From: Oscillospiraceae bacterium
Lineage (GTDB): Bacteria; Bacillota; Clostridia; Oscillospirales; Ruminococcaceae
Direction of reading: 5' to 3'
Assembly (NCBI GenBank): GCA_009777725.1
Contig: WRLG01000006.1
Span: 53,845-117,844, forward strand
DNA length: 64,000 bases
In this document: positions 26,889-36,444 of the stretch, piece after piece
Layout of the letters: the number at the start of each line of letters is the position of its first letter
Numbering within the stretch: the stretch's first letter is position 1
Notes under the pieces: generated by a model
What the model was told of the DNA's origin: nothing
The model's input: only the letters and a program-made list of their open reading frames with translations
Database searches by the model: none
Program-made: the position numbers and the translations under genes

Positions 26889-27968
26889 ATGAGTGTTTTT
26901 TCCGGTGAATATATAAACCGGGGGCGGCAGACCGAGCTGGACTTGGCAAGGGGGCTTGCTGTGTTTTTTATGGTATGTATACATGTAGCGGAATATTCGC
27001 AAGACTTTCCGCCGGGTATTTATTCAAATATACTGACGTTTGCGGGAGGACCGTTGGCAGCTCCGGCTTTTATGATTTTGATGGGCGCAGGAATCGTATA
27101 TTCAAAAAACAGCAGCCCGAAAAAAATGGCTTTGCGCGGAATAACGCTTCTTACCCTGCATTACGCGCTGAATTTTTTCGCATTCGGCATACCGCTGTTA
27201 ATCAAATATGCCCAAACTGCAGATGGGGAGATGTTACAAACTTTTTTCAACTACACATTCGGAACAGATATTTTAGCCTTTTCGGGGCTTACATTTTTGC
27301 TGTTTGCCCTTAAAGAAAAATTACGGCTGCAAACCGTGCATCTTGTAATATTCACGCTGTTTTTATCTTGTTTAAATTTTCTGTTTACCGTTTCGGTTGA
27401 AAATCCGGCGTTAGGGCTGTTTTTAGGGCTTTTTGCCCGCGTTAATCTGTATTCGTGGTTCCCGCTGTTATCGTGGTTTGCCTACCCGGTAATCGGGTAT
27501 ATATTCGGCGATTTGCTGAAAAGGTGCGCCGATAAAAACCTTCTTTATAAATATTTGTTCACCATATCGGTTTTGGTCATGACGGCAATGACGTTATGCG
27601 CCGATAAATACGGCTTTAATATATGGAGCATGTATTTTGAATACCCGGATAGTTATTATTATCAAGATTTCTTTCAATACATACTTGTCAGCGGGATATT
27701 TTTCGCATGGATAAGTTTGCTTTATGTTTTATCAAAGTTAAAAGCTTTAAGCTTTTTCGTGAAGCAATTATCGCGGCTGAGTAAAAATATAACGGTAGTC
27801 TATTGCTGTCAATGGCTTATTATCGCTTGGGTTTCCATCCTTATTTCACCTGAAATGCCTGCGAATTTTGAACTGATTATATTTGCCGGGATGATTATAA
27901 CCGCGCTTTCGGATGCGTTGGCGGTTCTATATATTAAAATTCGTTCCAATATGAAACATATTAAATAA
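26889..27968 (+). CDS. polytopic membrane protein resembling DUF1624/acyltransferase family
   Basis: From ATG 26889 the product has 359 residues and about ten hydrophobic helices. It opens R-Q-T-E-L-D-L-A-R-G-L-A-V-F-F-M-V-C-I-H-V, the conserved start of the heparan-alpha-glucosaminide acetyltransferase-like (DUF1624) and acyltransferase-3 families, in which the His is functionally important. A membrane acyl- or acetyl-transfer role is likely but the acceptor is unknown. It ends at a strong terminator. Confidence 0.65.
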   Translation: MSVFSGEYINRGRQTELDLARGLAVFFMVCIHVAEYSQDFPPGIYSNILTFAGGPLAAPAFMILMGAGIVYSKNSSPKKMALRGITLLTLHYALNFFAFGIPLLIKYAQTADGEMLQTFFNYTFGTDILAFSGLTFLLFALKEKLRLQTVHLVIFTLFLSCLNFLFTVSVENPALGLFLGLFARVNLYSWFPLLSWFAYPVIGYIFGDLLKRCADKNLLYKYLFTISVLVMTAMTLCADKYGFNIWSMYFEYPDSYYYQDFFQYILVSGIFFAWISLLYVLSKLKALSFFVKQLSRLSKNITVVYCCQWLIIAWVSILISPEMPANFELIIFAGMIITALSDALAVLYIKIRSNMKHIK

Positions 27969-28004
27969 AAAAACCCCCCTACAATGTTTGCAGGGGGGTT
28001 TTTT
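27968..28004. terminator. rho-independent terminator, bidirectional
   Basis: A perfect 13-bp stem, AAAAAACCCCCCT with AGGGGGGTTTTTT, closes an 11-nt loop between two convergent transcripts. Confidence 0.92.
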
Positions 28005-28011
28005 GAAAAGG

Positions 28012-28155
28012 TTATTCCTCTTTATCGGCACGTTTTAGTACCTCTGTTACAATCTTTAAAAGCATGTCATTTTTTTCTTTTTCTGACATTGTTTTGTCAG
28101 TCAGAATTATTTCGAGCGGTTTAAACAATGCAACGTAGTCAATTTTTGTCACCAT
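28012..28155 (-). CDS. 47-residue small protein downstream of the SPFH gene
   Basis: Minus-strand translation from ATG 28155 gives a charged helical peptide: M-V-T-K-I-D-Y-V-A-L-F, then S-E-K-E-K-N-D-M-L-L-K-I-V-T-E-V. A GAGG RBS precedes it, 16 nt after the SPFH stop. It ends just before the convergent terminator, so it is the last gene of the NfeD-SPFH transcript. Function unknown. Confidence 0.55.
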   Translation of the reverse strand: MVTKIDYVALFKPLEIILTDKTMSEKEKNDMLLKIVTEVLKRADKEE

Positions 28156-28170
28156 ATTTTTTGCCTCGCT

Positions 28171-29049
28171 TTATATTGATTCCTTAACAGAAGCGGCAAG
28201 CCCTGCCAGTGCTTGAATTTCGGATGGGATGATAATTTTTGTTGCTTGCCCGTCGGCGGCTTTGGCGAATGCTTCGAGGCTTTTGATTTTAATTACTGAT
28301 TCTGCGGCGTCGGCATCGTTGAGCATCATGATACTGTCCGCCAAGGCTCTTTGAACCAGCATAATTGATTCAGCTTCACCTTGCGCTTGCAGGATTTTCT
28401 GCTGTTTATCACCCTCGGCGCGGAGGATTTTAGATTCCTTTTCACCCTCGGCGACAAGAATCTGGGATTTCTTTTCACCCTCTGCTTGCAGAATCTTCTC
28501 GCGGCGTTCGCGCTCGGCTTTCATCTGCCGCTCCATTGCGTCTTGAATTTCGCGCGGGGGCAGGATATTTTTAAGCTCTACTCGGTTAACCTTAATGCCC
28601 CAGCGGTCGGTTGCTTCGTCTAAAATAGCGGTGATTTTGGTGTTTATAACATCGCGCGAGGTCAGCGTAGAGTCAAGCTCTAAGTCGCCTATGATGTTAC
28701 GCAGGGTAGTAGCCGTTAAATTTTCAATAGCCGCCAGCGGGCGTTCCACGCCGTAAGCGAAAAGTTTTGGCAATGTTACTTGATAGAACACAACGGTGTC
28801 AATCTGCATGGTAACATTATCCTTTGTGATGACGGGTTGCGGCTTAAAATCCGCGACTTGTTCTTTAATAGATACCTTTTTTGCTACCTTGTCAAAAAAC
28901 GGTATGATATAATGAGGACCCGCATTCAAAGAAGCCTTGAATATTCCAAACCTCTCAACAACGTAAACCTGCGCCTGCGGAACAAACTTAATCCCCGAAA
29001 CAAGGATTATTGCAAAAAGAATAAGTAACCCGATAACAATAGCTTGCAT
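28171..29049 (-). CDS. SPFH/stomatin-prohibitin family membrane protein (QmcA/YbbK type)
   Basis: The 292-residue protein has an N-terminal membrane anchor (1-18), an SPFH domain (about 20-180; V-P-Q-A-Q-V-Y-V-V-E-R-F-G, then V-T-L-P-K-L-F-A-Y-G-V-E) and a long coiled coil rich in E-G-E-K repeats (185-235). These proteins form oligomeric membrane microdomain scaffolds. The NfeD partner gene is 22 nt upstream in the same operon. Confidence 0.93.
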   Translation of the reverse strand: MQAIVIGLLILFAIILVSGIKFVPQAQVYVVERFGIFKASLNAGPHYIIPFFDKVAKKVSIKEQVADFKPQPVITKDNVTMQIDTVVFYQVTLPKLFAYGVERPLAAIENLTATTLRNIIGDLELDSTLTSRDVINTKITAILDEATDRWGIKVNRVELKNILPPREIQDAMERQMKAERERREKILQAEGEKKSQILVAEGEKESKILRAEGDKQQKILQAQGEAESIMLVQRALADSIMMLNDADAAESVIKIKSLEAFAKAADGQATKIIIPSEIQALAGLAASVKESI

Positions 29050-29071
29050 AAGTAAAAACCAACCCTTTCAA

Positions 29072-29500
29072 TTAATTTTCAATTTTAACTATAAGTTTTG
29101 CCGATTGAACCTCTGTGACAATTACGGAAGTATTCACTGTAATTACTTCATTGCCGCCTGAAATAGCCCTCCAATCCACACCATCAAGCTTAACTCTGCC
29201 AAGCCCCCGCTCATTATCAATTTCTTCAATTACAATGGCAGATTTGCCGATGTTAAGCTCTGAGTTAGTCGGCGTCCTTTTCCCTTGCATAAACTTTTTA
29301 AGAAACGGACGGGTATAAATAACGCAGACAACGCTGACTAAAGTAAATACTATAAATTGTATAAGTACACTGTCAGTCAAAGATGAAGCAATCAAAGCCG
29401 CTACCGCGCCTGCGGCGAACCATACCGATATAAGCGATACCGTTGCCGCTTCCAAAACAAGCGCGACCGCTATAATTACAATCCAAAATACAGTCATCAA
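29072..29500 (-). CDS. NfeD-family membrane protein
   Basis: The 142-residue protein has hydrophobic helices in residues 5-55 and a C-terminal OB-fold domain (about 75-140; G-K-S-A-I-V-I-E-E-I, then G-R-V-K-L-D-G-V-D-W). This is the short NfeD form without the ClpP-like protease. NfeD proteins interact with SPFH partners, which matches the next gene. RBS GGAGG precedes the start. Confidence 0.9.
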   Translation of the reverse strand: MMTVFWIVIIAVALVLEAATVSLISVWFAAGAVAALIASSLTDSVLIQFIVFTLVSVVCVIYTRPFLKKFMQGKRTPTNSELNIGKSAIVIEEIDNERGLGRVKLDGVDWRAISGGNEVITVNTSVIVTEVQSAKLIVKIEN

Positions 29501-29725
29501 AAAAACCTCCTCTCAATTAGACCTCCTCGGCGCCTATTTAATCTCCGCTAATATTATATCATATCTCGCGAAATTTTGCAACAGGAAAATTTATAGTTAA
29601 CGCGCAAGTGTTAATGCCGCCAGCCGCTAATGGGTAAAGTTAACAATATAAGTGCACATAATTAACAAATTAAACCGAATAAAATGTACAATATTAACAA
29701 AAATTAAAAACTTTCGCATAAAGCC

Positions 29726-29754
29726 TTGACATTTTGCTGAATTTATAGTAATAT
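29726..29754 (+). promoter_or_regulatory. tRNA cluster promoter
   Basis: TTGACA (29726-29731), 17 bp and TAATAT (29749-29754) lie about 28 bp before tRNA-Val. The stretch 29501-29725 is AT-rich with TTAAC-type words and no gene. Confidence 0.7.
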
Positions 29755-29782
29755 TATTAAGTCCCTGCGAGCGCAATTGCTT

Positions 29783-29858
29783 GGGAGCTTAGCTCAGCCG
29801 GGAGAGCACCTGCCTTACAAGCAGGGGGTCACAGGTTCGAGCCCTGTAGCTCCCACCA
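29783..29858 (+). tRNA. tRNA-Val (anticodon TAC), CCA encoded
   Basis: A 7-bp acceptor stem (GGGAGCT/AGCTCCC), D-arm AGCTCAGCCGGGAGAGC, anticodon loop CTTACAA and T-arm ACAGG-TTCGAGC-CCTGT give a complete cloverleaf ending ACCA. An imperfect hairpin follows at 29863-29897. Confidence 0.97.
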
Positions 29859-30009
29859 ATTCATGAGGTATGAGGAACCGTTTTCCTTATACCTCGTCTC
29901 ACCCCCCTTTAAGTCAATTGATAATTAATAATTGACAATTGACAATTTAAAGCTTGTGTTAGTATTGATGTTTAACTTTATGATAATTATCAATCGTCAA
30001 TTAGTTTTT

Positions 30010-30086
30010 GGCCCGGTAGTTCAGTTGGTTAGAACGCTAGCCTGTCACGCTAGAGGTCGAGGGTTCGAGTCCCTTCCGGGTCGCCA
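30010..30086 (+). tRNA. tRNA-Asp (anticodon GTC), CCA encoded
   Basis: The acceptor stem pairs 30010-30016 with CCGGGTC. The anticodon loop is CTGTCAC and the T-loop TTCGAGT. The gene ends GCCA. Confidence 0.97.
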
Positions 30087-30092
30087 GTTTTT

Positions 30093-30168
<76 letters not shown>

Positions 30169-30170
30169 AA

Positions 30171-30246
30171 GCGGATTTAGCTCATCTGGTAGAGCGCCAC
30201 CTTGCCAAGGTGGAGGTAGCGAGTTCGAGCCTCGTAATCCGCTCCA
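30171..30246 (+). tRNA. tRNA-Gly (anticodon GCC), CCA encoded; island attachment gene
   Basis: The acceptor stem GCGGATT pairs with AATCCGC, and the anticodon loop is TTGCCAA. Its last 23 nt are duplicated exactly at 42049-42071, showing that a mobile element integrated at its 3' end and rebuilt the gene. Confidence 0.97.
30224..30246. repeat. left attachment site of the island (attL)
   Basis: A 23-bp sequence covering the T-arm and acceptor end of tRNA-Gly, identical to 42049-42071. The integrase gene lies immediately to its right. Confidence 0.9.
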
Positions 30247-30255
30247 GTTTTAACG

Positions 30256-30295
30256 TCCGCAAACCTTGAATATATCAGGGTTTGCGGATTTTATT
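30256..30295 (+). terminator. terminator of the tRNA cluster
   Basis: TCCGCAAACC pairs with GGTTTGCGGA across a 13-nt loop, followed by TTTTATTTT. Confidence 0.85.
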
Positions 30296-30338
30296 TTCAG
30301 CAGATTTCGCTATTTGGTCTTTGTTTGGTCTTTATTGC

Positions 30339-31379
30339 TTAATTTTTGGTCTTTGCAAAGTCAAGAGCGTTCGTAACAGCTTCGGTAACTTTATTTTGCG
30401 TATCACCTATTAAATGGGAGTACACGCCCAAAGTGATATTTGGGTTCGTATGCCCTAACGCTCCCGACACGGAAACGATGTCAACACCCTCTTTAATCAG
30501 CAGTGAATCGAATAGATGTCGGTATTGATGAACGCCGTAACAGGGTAAACCGTTCTTTTTACAGAATTTGTCAAACCATTTGTAGGGTAAGGAAGTAGTC
30601 AACGGTCTGCCAGTTACTCCGACAAAAAGGCGGTCGTTTTCTTCCCATTTATCGCCCAGACTATCGGCATATTCGGCTTGTTCCGCCATGTATTCGCCTA
30701 ACAAGGCTATAACAAACGGCGGGAACTTCATAGACTGCTTGGACTTCGCCGTCTTGGTCGTGTCGGTGAAAGTGTCTTTTTGCTTGGTATAGTTTGACGC
30801 GCGGCATATTTTGATAACGCCAGTCTGCCAGTCAATGTCTTTCCACTCAATGCCTAGCAATTCGCCGCGCCTAAACCCGCTGTAAACCGCCAAAACAAAG
30901 AAAACACGGAATTGTAGCGGCTCGTTTTCGAGAAGCGACAAAAACCGCTCCGTTTCTTCAAGCGTGTATATCGGCTTTTCCTTGTTGTCCAGTTTCGGTA
31001 AGGTCACTCGACTGCAAGGGTTATCGGTCAACATTCCTAATCTGATTGCATAGCTAAAAGTGTTGGAAATGAATCCTTGATACAGCCTTACAGTCTTAGG
31101 CGCAAGCGGTTTGCCTATGACTTCGTTCGCTCCGTCTTTTGATAAGCTGTTAATGAACAGTTGAACATTTCTTGTGCTGACTTTATCAAGCCGCAAATGT
31201 CCTAGTGCAGGGTAAACTTTTTTTGTGAATTGCTGATACCGCACATATCTAATCTGCGTCGCCGTTATGCTTTCATCGGGTCTATAAGTCATAGATTGCA
31301 CGACTTGTTTTCCGTTTACGTCATAACCGCAAGAAACTTTTATGCGGTACGTGTTGCCACGTTTGGTGATTGTTGCCAT
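30339..31379 (-). CDS. tyrosine recombinase (Tn916/phage-type integrase), shortened N-terminal half
   Basis: The 346-residue protein retains the catalytic set Arg170 (S-G-F-R-R-G-E-L), His284-x-x-Arg287 (H-Q-Y-R-H), His310 (G-A-L-G-H) and nucleophile Tyr320 (G-V-Y-S-H). Between residues 40 and 50 the sequence jumps from the arm-binding domain straight to V-Y-P-A-L-G-H-L-R-L-D. Relatives carry roughly 50-60 further residues there, so part of the core-binding domain seems deleted. It lies beside attL, reading toward the tRNA. Confidence 0.9.
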   Translation of the reverse strand: MATITKRGNTYRIKVSCGYDVNGKQVVQSMTYRPDESITATQIRYVRYQQFTKKVYPALGHLRLDKVSTRNVQLFINSLSKDGANEVIGKPLAPKTVRLYQGFISNTFSYAIRLGMLTDNPCSRVTLPKLDNKEKPIYTLEETERFLSLLENEPLQFRVFFVLAVYSGFRRGELLGIEWKDIDWQTGVIKICRASNYTKQKDTFTDTTKTAKSKQSMKFPPFVIALLGEYMAEQAEYADSLGDKWEENDRLFVGVTGRPLTTSLPYKWFDKFCKKNGLPCYGVHQYRHLFDSLLIKEGVDIVSVSGALGHTNPNITLGVYSHLIGDTQNKVTEAVTNALDFAKTKN

Positions 31380-31432
31380 TTGAAAGCCTCCTTACTTACT
31401 TGGCACATTTCTTATACATAAAAAATTATAAC

Positions 31433-31582
31433 TCATTTAAACGGCTTTTCCCCAATTAATTCAAGCAATACATTTTGATTAATCAAATACTTTTTCCCCG
31501 CCTTAATATGAGGCAATTCACTAGAAATACACATCTGCCGTATGCAGTAAGGTGTCAAACCGTCAACCAGTGCGGCGGTTTT
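31433..31582 (-). pseudogene. excisionase fragment
   Basis: In the frame ending at 31433 the text K-T-A-A-L-V-D-G-L-T-P-Y-C-I-R-Q-M-C followed by E-L-P-H-I-K-A-G-K-K-Y-L-I-N is a typical excisionase (winged-helix, Tn916 Xis-like) sequence. A stop lies just upstream and no start codon exists, so the N-terminus is missing. Excisionase next to integrase is the expected order. Confidence 0.65.
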
Positions 31583-31585
31583 TTA

Positions 31586-32741
31586 TTAAATCCTCAAATT
31601 TAGCCTGTCTTGCGGAATGTTAAACGCATTATGCCTGTAATAAGGCAACTTTTCCGCCCTCATAAATCCATACGGCGTAAGTAACACAATATCGCTCAAA
31701 GTGGCAAATTCTTCGGGCTTAATAATTCGTTTTTCTTCAGGTTTGACTGATATTGACGTGCCTGTCGGCAGTTGCAGTATTTCGCTGTAACTTTCGGAAT
31801 TACTCTGATACGGTTTGTCCCATGTGCCGACAAGACGGCTGAAATAATCTTGTGTTTCCGCGTCTGTCGCTTTCAAAATGGCAATGTATGAAACATTATC
31901 AACAATCGCCCGCCTAATATCTTTGCTGTAAATTGAATCGGGTTGTACCAAACTCTGACAAACTAAGCAGATTGTTATGCCCCGCTCCCGCAAAGTTGCT
32001 AAACCGTTCAATACTGCGGGGATTTTGCCAAGCTCCGCAAATTCTTCAAGATAAAATAATATAGGCGTTGGATTTTCAAGCGTTCTTTGTTTGAAATACT
32101 CTAAAAATTGATTAACAATTAAAGTTAAAAGGTCTTTCCATTGTGTCAGCTTGTCTTGCGGAATACATAAATAAATGTCAAAATCGTTCTCCAAATCAAG
32201 CGGAGTAATTACATCATCTTTTGTCAAACAGTCCTTAATATTGGGGTCTGTAACAAATACCATGATTTTATTTGACATTTCGGTAGCAATTCCCGCAAGC
32301 ATTAATGTCTATTGGGTTAAATATTTTGACGTTGTGGCGTTTTGCTTTAGTTTTATCATATAAATTGCCTTTAACATCAATGACAAAAACGCGCTTTTGC
32401 CATGATAAAAGTGTAGGGATTGTCAAACAAGATGTTTTACCGCTCCCCGCACCGCCGATTACTAAAATATGCCCGTCTTGTTCTTCGGGTTTGATTAGAT
32501 AATAGCCCAAATTTCGCCCGAAAATGAAGCCTTGCGGTGATAGACTTGATATTTCTTTCGGCGGGATTTCCCCCGCTTCTACGGGTCTGTATGATAATTC
32601 AAGAGCTTTCTTTTTTGCTCTTTTTGCTCCGTGAAATATCAGTCTAAAAATTGTTACGGGAATCGTGTAAAAGAGTAATTTTAATATTCCAAATAACACT
32701 TTGGTTAAAAGTATCTCAATCAATTTTATTGCAAAGTCCAA
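31586..32741 (-). pseudogene. conjugative coupling protein (TraG/VirD4 type), internally deleted
   Basis: A TTG start at 32741 with GAGGGT 7 nt upstream opens a reading frame with two or three membrane helices and Walker A G-G-A-G-S-G-K-T. It ends after I-F-N-P-I-D-I-N. The remainder continues in another frame (31586-32302) with F-Y-L-E-E-F-A-E-L-G-K-I-P (Walker B region) and Q-S-L-V-Q. About 60-100 residues usually present between these parts are absent. VirD4-type ATPases pump relaxase-DNA into the mating channel; this one is dead. Confidence 0.8.
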
Positions 32742-32760
32742 ATTATTACCCTCATTATTT

Positions 32761-33342
32761 TTACCTTGACAAATCTCGGTTTTGCTCTTGATTGCGTTCT
32801 CGATTTCGGTTCTGCTGTCGCTCAATTTCTCGTTGTTTTTGGCGTTCTTCTTTTTGTCGATTTCGTTCTTGAATGGCTCGGTTTTCGTTCCCTTTGTTGG
32901 TCTTAATTCCTTGCTTTTCAAGGGCGGCGGCTTCGTGTCCGAGGTGTAACTGTCCCTCTTTATCAAGTCCTTGTTTAACGTAACTTTCATGTGATAATTT
33001 ACTTGTGTCGATTCCTCTTGCTTCTAACTCGCGGTTTTGAGTTTTTGCCCACGATTCACGCCATTTGTAGACATTTTTAGGGCTTTCTAAAGTGCGGTCT
33101 TTATTCTTAAATCCCTCTTTTGTCAAATATCGAGTGCTGAATAAAATGTGTGCGTGTGGATTATTCGGAGTGATAATATTATCATTTTTAGCTAAAACAT
33201 CTTGCTTGTCTTTTAAGTGTCGGTGTCCGTGGTGAATGGCAACATCAGCACACAAACCGCGACTTGTTAAATTGTCATTTACATATTCCCGCACTAATTT
33301 AATTTGCTCATCTAAATTTAATTCATTTGGCAAAGCAATCAT
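32761..33342 (-). pseudogene. MobA/MobL-type relaxase, N-terminally truncated
   Basis: A 193-residue frame containing N-P-H-A-H-I-L-F-S-T-R, the metal-binding His segment of MobA/MobL relaxases, then K-W-R-E-S-W-A and a very basic, Q/R-rich coiled coil tail. The family's N-terminal part with the catalytic Tyr (A-A-A-Y-R-S-G type) is missing. It would nick oriT on the mobile element. Its 3' end is close to the coupling-protein start. Confidence 0.75.
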
Positions 33343-34087
33343 TATTTCCCGCGCCGTTCTTCCGATAATTTAACGGCGGCGAGAAATAACGTCTCAATGT
33401 CCCGTAAAATCGCATACATAGGCTCACTGGCGCGTTTGATTATTTCGTCCTCAATGCAAAATTTGTCATTAATCGCGCAACGCTCCCGCCATATCCAACC
33501 ATTAAGCAAATAAACAGGCGTGTACCACCGCGACCTCTGCTCACAAGTCAAGGAATTACCGTGAATTACCACGGCTGGCACACCGTAAAGTGAAAGCTGT
33601 GAGTATGTCATATGAACACATTTCAAATCAACGTCAACGGCAGTAACACAAAGTTGCGTTTGATAATTTAACCTCACCTCGCTCATAGCCTTGCACATTG
33701 ACGTAACCATTACGCCGCTACCGCAAGTCGACTCACACATGCTTACAAAGCTTTTTTCTTTGATAATACCGTACAAATCGTCTTTGTCACCAGTCATAAA
33801 TGCCATGCAATCTGATACATGCTGTGGCGTGAAAAATTGTCCTTTATACTTGTTGTGTAACTCTAATTCGTGAAAAATCAACCCTAAAATATCTTCTGTG
33901 CCATTCGTTTCGATTTTCTCTTGCAACGCTTCAACTAAATACGCAAACATCTGCGGAAAAAGGTTTTGTAGCTTTTTGTCGTATGAATTGATAATGTCAA
34001 GATAGCGGTTTTCCCGCTCCTGTTTGTGCGTGGAGGAAGTGTTGGAAACTCCGCAGAGTTTTCAATACTTTCCCGCCCCGACCGCTT
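33342..34087 (-). pseudogene. N-6 DNA methylase (HsdM-like) fragment
   Basis: The frame runs from about 34087 without a start codon (E-R-E-N-R-Y-L-D-I-I-N-S-Y) to 33342. It includes G-Q-F-F-T-P near the N-terminus and C-G-S-G as SAM motif I, both typical of N-6 adenine methylases of type I-like systems. The N-P-P-F/Y catalytic motif is not seen where expected, and the protein is short. Methylases of this kind are frequent cargo of integrative elements. Its stop overlaps the relaxase frame by one base. Confidence 0.6.
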
Positions 34088-34151
34088 GACGGACATTCAA
34101 AAAGACATTCATACGTGACACTATGATGATTTATCATCAGAAAGGCGGGAA

Positions 34152-34883
34152 ATGGCGAAAACAATTGCAATATCAAACCAAAAGGGCGGTGTTGCCAAAA
34201 CAGCGACCACACAAGCGATTGCCGCCGTGTTAGGTTTTGGCAATAGATTTTGACCCGCAAGGCAACTTATCTGACAGCGTAGGCGCGGCGGGGGAATTAA
34301 GCACAATTTATGATGTTTTATCACAAACAACGACAATAATCAGTCATTGCCCGCATTTGATATTGTCCCCGCAAATATCATGTTGGCAAGCATAGACCAA
34401 ACTTTAGCGCAAACAGGCAAAGAACACAAACTGAAAGAAGCAATCAAGCCGATTAAATACCGATATGACTATATTTTAATTGACACACCGCCGTCTTTGG
34501 GGATTTTAACAATCAACGCATTTACCGCCGCCGATGAAATAATTATCCCGACAACGGCGGGGAAATTCGCCGTAAAAGGCATTAGCGAATTATTTAATAC
34601 AGTCAAAAATGTTAAAACATATTGCAATCCAAACGTGAAAATCAAGGGGATTTTATTCACAAAATACGACCCGCGAACCAACAACAGCAAGGATATGAAA
34701 ATCTTAGTCGAGAAATTAAGCAAAGCATTAGAAACGCCGCTATTTAACACATATATCCGAAATAGAGTAGCGGTAGATGAAGCACAGGCGAGAAGTCAAG
34801 ACATTTTGACTTTTAACGGTTGTGAGGATATAGCAAGCGATTATAACGAATTTATCAATGAATATTTACGAGAGGAAATATGA
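34152..34883 (+). pseudogene. ParA-family partition ATPase, frameshifted
   Basis: Three frames are needed: 34152-34253 gives M-A-K-T-I-A-I-S-N-Q-K-G-G-V-A-K-T (deviant Walker A), the next frame gives V-L-A-I-D-F-D-P-Q-G-N-L, and 34347-34883 gives I-L-I-D-T-P-P-S-L-G-I-L and the remainder. Two frameshifts therefore disrupt it. ParA ATPases segregate low-copy plasmids or excised elements. Confidence 0.85.
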
Positions 34884-35158
34884 CAAAATCACGATTAGAC
34901 ACAGAAAAAGCATTTAAAAGCATAATCGGAAATACCACACCACCGATTAACGAAAACAAACCAAACGCTACTCCTAAAAAGGCAATAACACCGACAAAAT
35001 CAACAGATAAATTATTCAGAACCGCATTTTATATCACAAAACAACACTACAAGGCGTTGAAAATGAGAGCCGCAACAAGCGATATGGAAATTGACAAAGA
35101 CCAAAGCGCAATAGTCCGCGCCGCTTTAGATAATTATTTAGCTGATATTTTGAAATGA
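34880..35158 (+). CDS. small ribbon-helix-helix-like partition partner
   Basis: A 92-residue protein whose ATGA overlaps the ParA stop. The first 50 residues are polar and probably disordered. The C-terminal part (F-R-T-A-F-Y-I-T-K-Q-H-Y-K-A-L-K-M-R-A-A, then I-V-R-A-A-L-D-N-Y-L) fits an RHH DNA-binding domain as in ParG/omega-type centromere-binding proteins. Assignment rests mainly on position. Confidence 0.6.
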   Translation: MTKSRLDTEKAFKSIIGNTTPPINENKPNATPKKAITPTKSTDKLFRTAFYITKQHYKALKMRAATSDMEIDKDQSAIVRAALDNYLADILK

Positions 35159-35816
35159 TAATCTGCCCCTTGAATTAGCCTAATATCGGGATATTATCAA
35201 CATTTTGCAGAGTGGCTTAGTTGCTGAAATCGGCGGCGATTTTGAGGTAAATAAACAAGCCTGTTTTGCTTTTATTTTCGGAAAAATCGAGTGCTTCGCA
35301 CTTCATAAAATGAGGACTGACACCGCCCTCATACTCCCGTGGTGACCTCGTCACCGTTTATTTTATCTTGACTTTTATTCTTAGCCATAATCCTAGCAAA
35401 TCTTAAATTAAAAGTATACAAATACTGAAAATCTTGAAGTTTGAAAAACCTTGATGTATCGGGATTTTTTTGACTTATTTCGGGTTATATTCGGCTGTTA
35501 CCGACAAGATAACCCCTAAAGGGGTTGAGAGTGTTTTAAAAACGCTGTCAACGACATTTGCCCGTTTTCTCTCGGTGTCGTTGGTCTATCCGCTATTCCA
35601 CCTATCGCCTGTTTGCAGTAGTAGGGGGTGCTGTTCGGTTAGCTACGTTTCTACTCGTCCTATAGGTGACTTTTACATCAACGGCGTTATATTGTTCGTC
35701 TGCCGCTTTGACTAAGTTCCCCATATCTGGGTTTCACATCTTTTTTTATATACCGCTTTGTATCGCGGTGTATATTCCAGACCAAGAACCGTGTGAAAAG
35801 GCGACATGGTAGCACG

Positions 35817-35846
35817 TTGACTATAACCCTAAAATAGTGCTATAAT
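35817..35846 (+). promoter_or_regulatory. promoter of the candidate island small RNA
   Basis: TTGACT (35817-35822), 18 bp and TATAAT (35841-35846). A 9-bp inverted repeat (ACCAAGAAC near 35781, GTTCTTGGT near 35854) flanks the promoter. Confidence 0.65.
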
Positions 35847-35852
35847 CTATGT

Positions 35853-35918
35853 CAGTTCTTGGTTTAATATCAATATAATACTAACCCCCATAAACGCAAA
35901 TTGCGGGGGGCTTTTCTT
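35853..35918 (+). ncRNA. candidate small RNA of the island (possibly copy-control)
   Basis: A promoter is followed after about 35 nt by a terminator-like hairpin (35885-35910: CCCCC/GGGGG with inner CGCA/TGCG) and CTTTTCTTGCTTT. No reading frame fits between them. Position near parA and its partner suggests an antisense or copy-control RNA; this is inference. Confidence 0.4.
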
Positions 35919-36362
35919 GCTTTAAGCCATTAATAATGACTTTGGGCAGATAAAAAACTCTTTTGTTGGTGGCAAGATGTATTACAAATGAATACATTTA
36001 TGACAAAATGTCTTTCAACACCTTGCCGCCTACAAAAAGGCTTAACACTATCATGTTACAGTATTCATCTGTTTTTTACAACCCCCATTTTGCCATTTAG
36101 GGTTGGTACTGGCATGTACGTGTATTAGCTTACATCACGCTTTCGGCGGTGTCAATAGGCAAAAAACAAATTCCCATAAAAGGGGACTTGTCGGAAGAAA
36201 TAATGGGGTTAGCCGTTATTTTCAGTTTGCAATATTTTCAGCAATTTGTCAATAAATAAATCATCTTGACTAAATTTGCGGCGTTTTTTGAAAAATTATT
36301 ATTTTTCTCTTGACTAACTCGACTAAATATGTTAAAATAAAGATATTCCCACCCAATATAAC

Positions 36363-36391
36363 TTGATTAAATCATCATTATAGGCTATAAT
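36363..36391 (+). promoter_or_regulatory. promoter of the Rpn-like gene
   Basis: TTGATT (36363-36368), 17 bp and TATAAT (36386-36391) lie about 54 bp before the TTG start at 36445. Confidence 0.6.
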
Positions 36392-36444
36392 ATGCCTGTT
36401 TTTGGAGAAACACGCTCTTTAATTTTAGGAAAGGTGATGGTTTT

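Larger units (their letters stand above)
35159..36444. other. 1.3-kb island interval without an intact gene
   Basis: The interval holds a predicted small RNA (35853-35918) with its promoter, inverted repeats, and a short coding relic at about 36169-36258 (in one frame G-D-L-S-E-E-I-M-G-L-A-V-I-F-S-L-Q-Y). The 81-codon open frame at 35470 has no protein-like features. An origin of replication or transfer could lie here but no iterons are evident. Confidence 0.6.

Noticed and set aside
35470..35715. 81-codon open frame in the island interval
   Set aside because: Poor start context, erratic composition (many Ser, Cys, Val) and no family resemblance; treated as non-coding.
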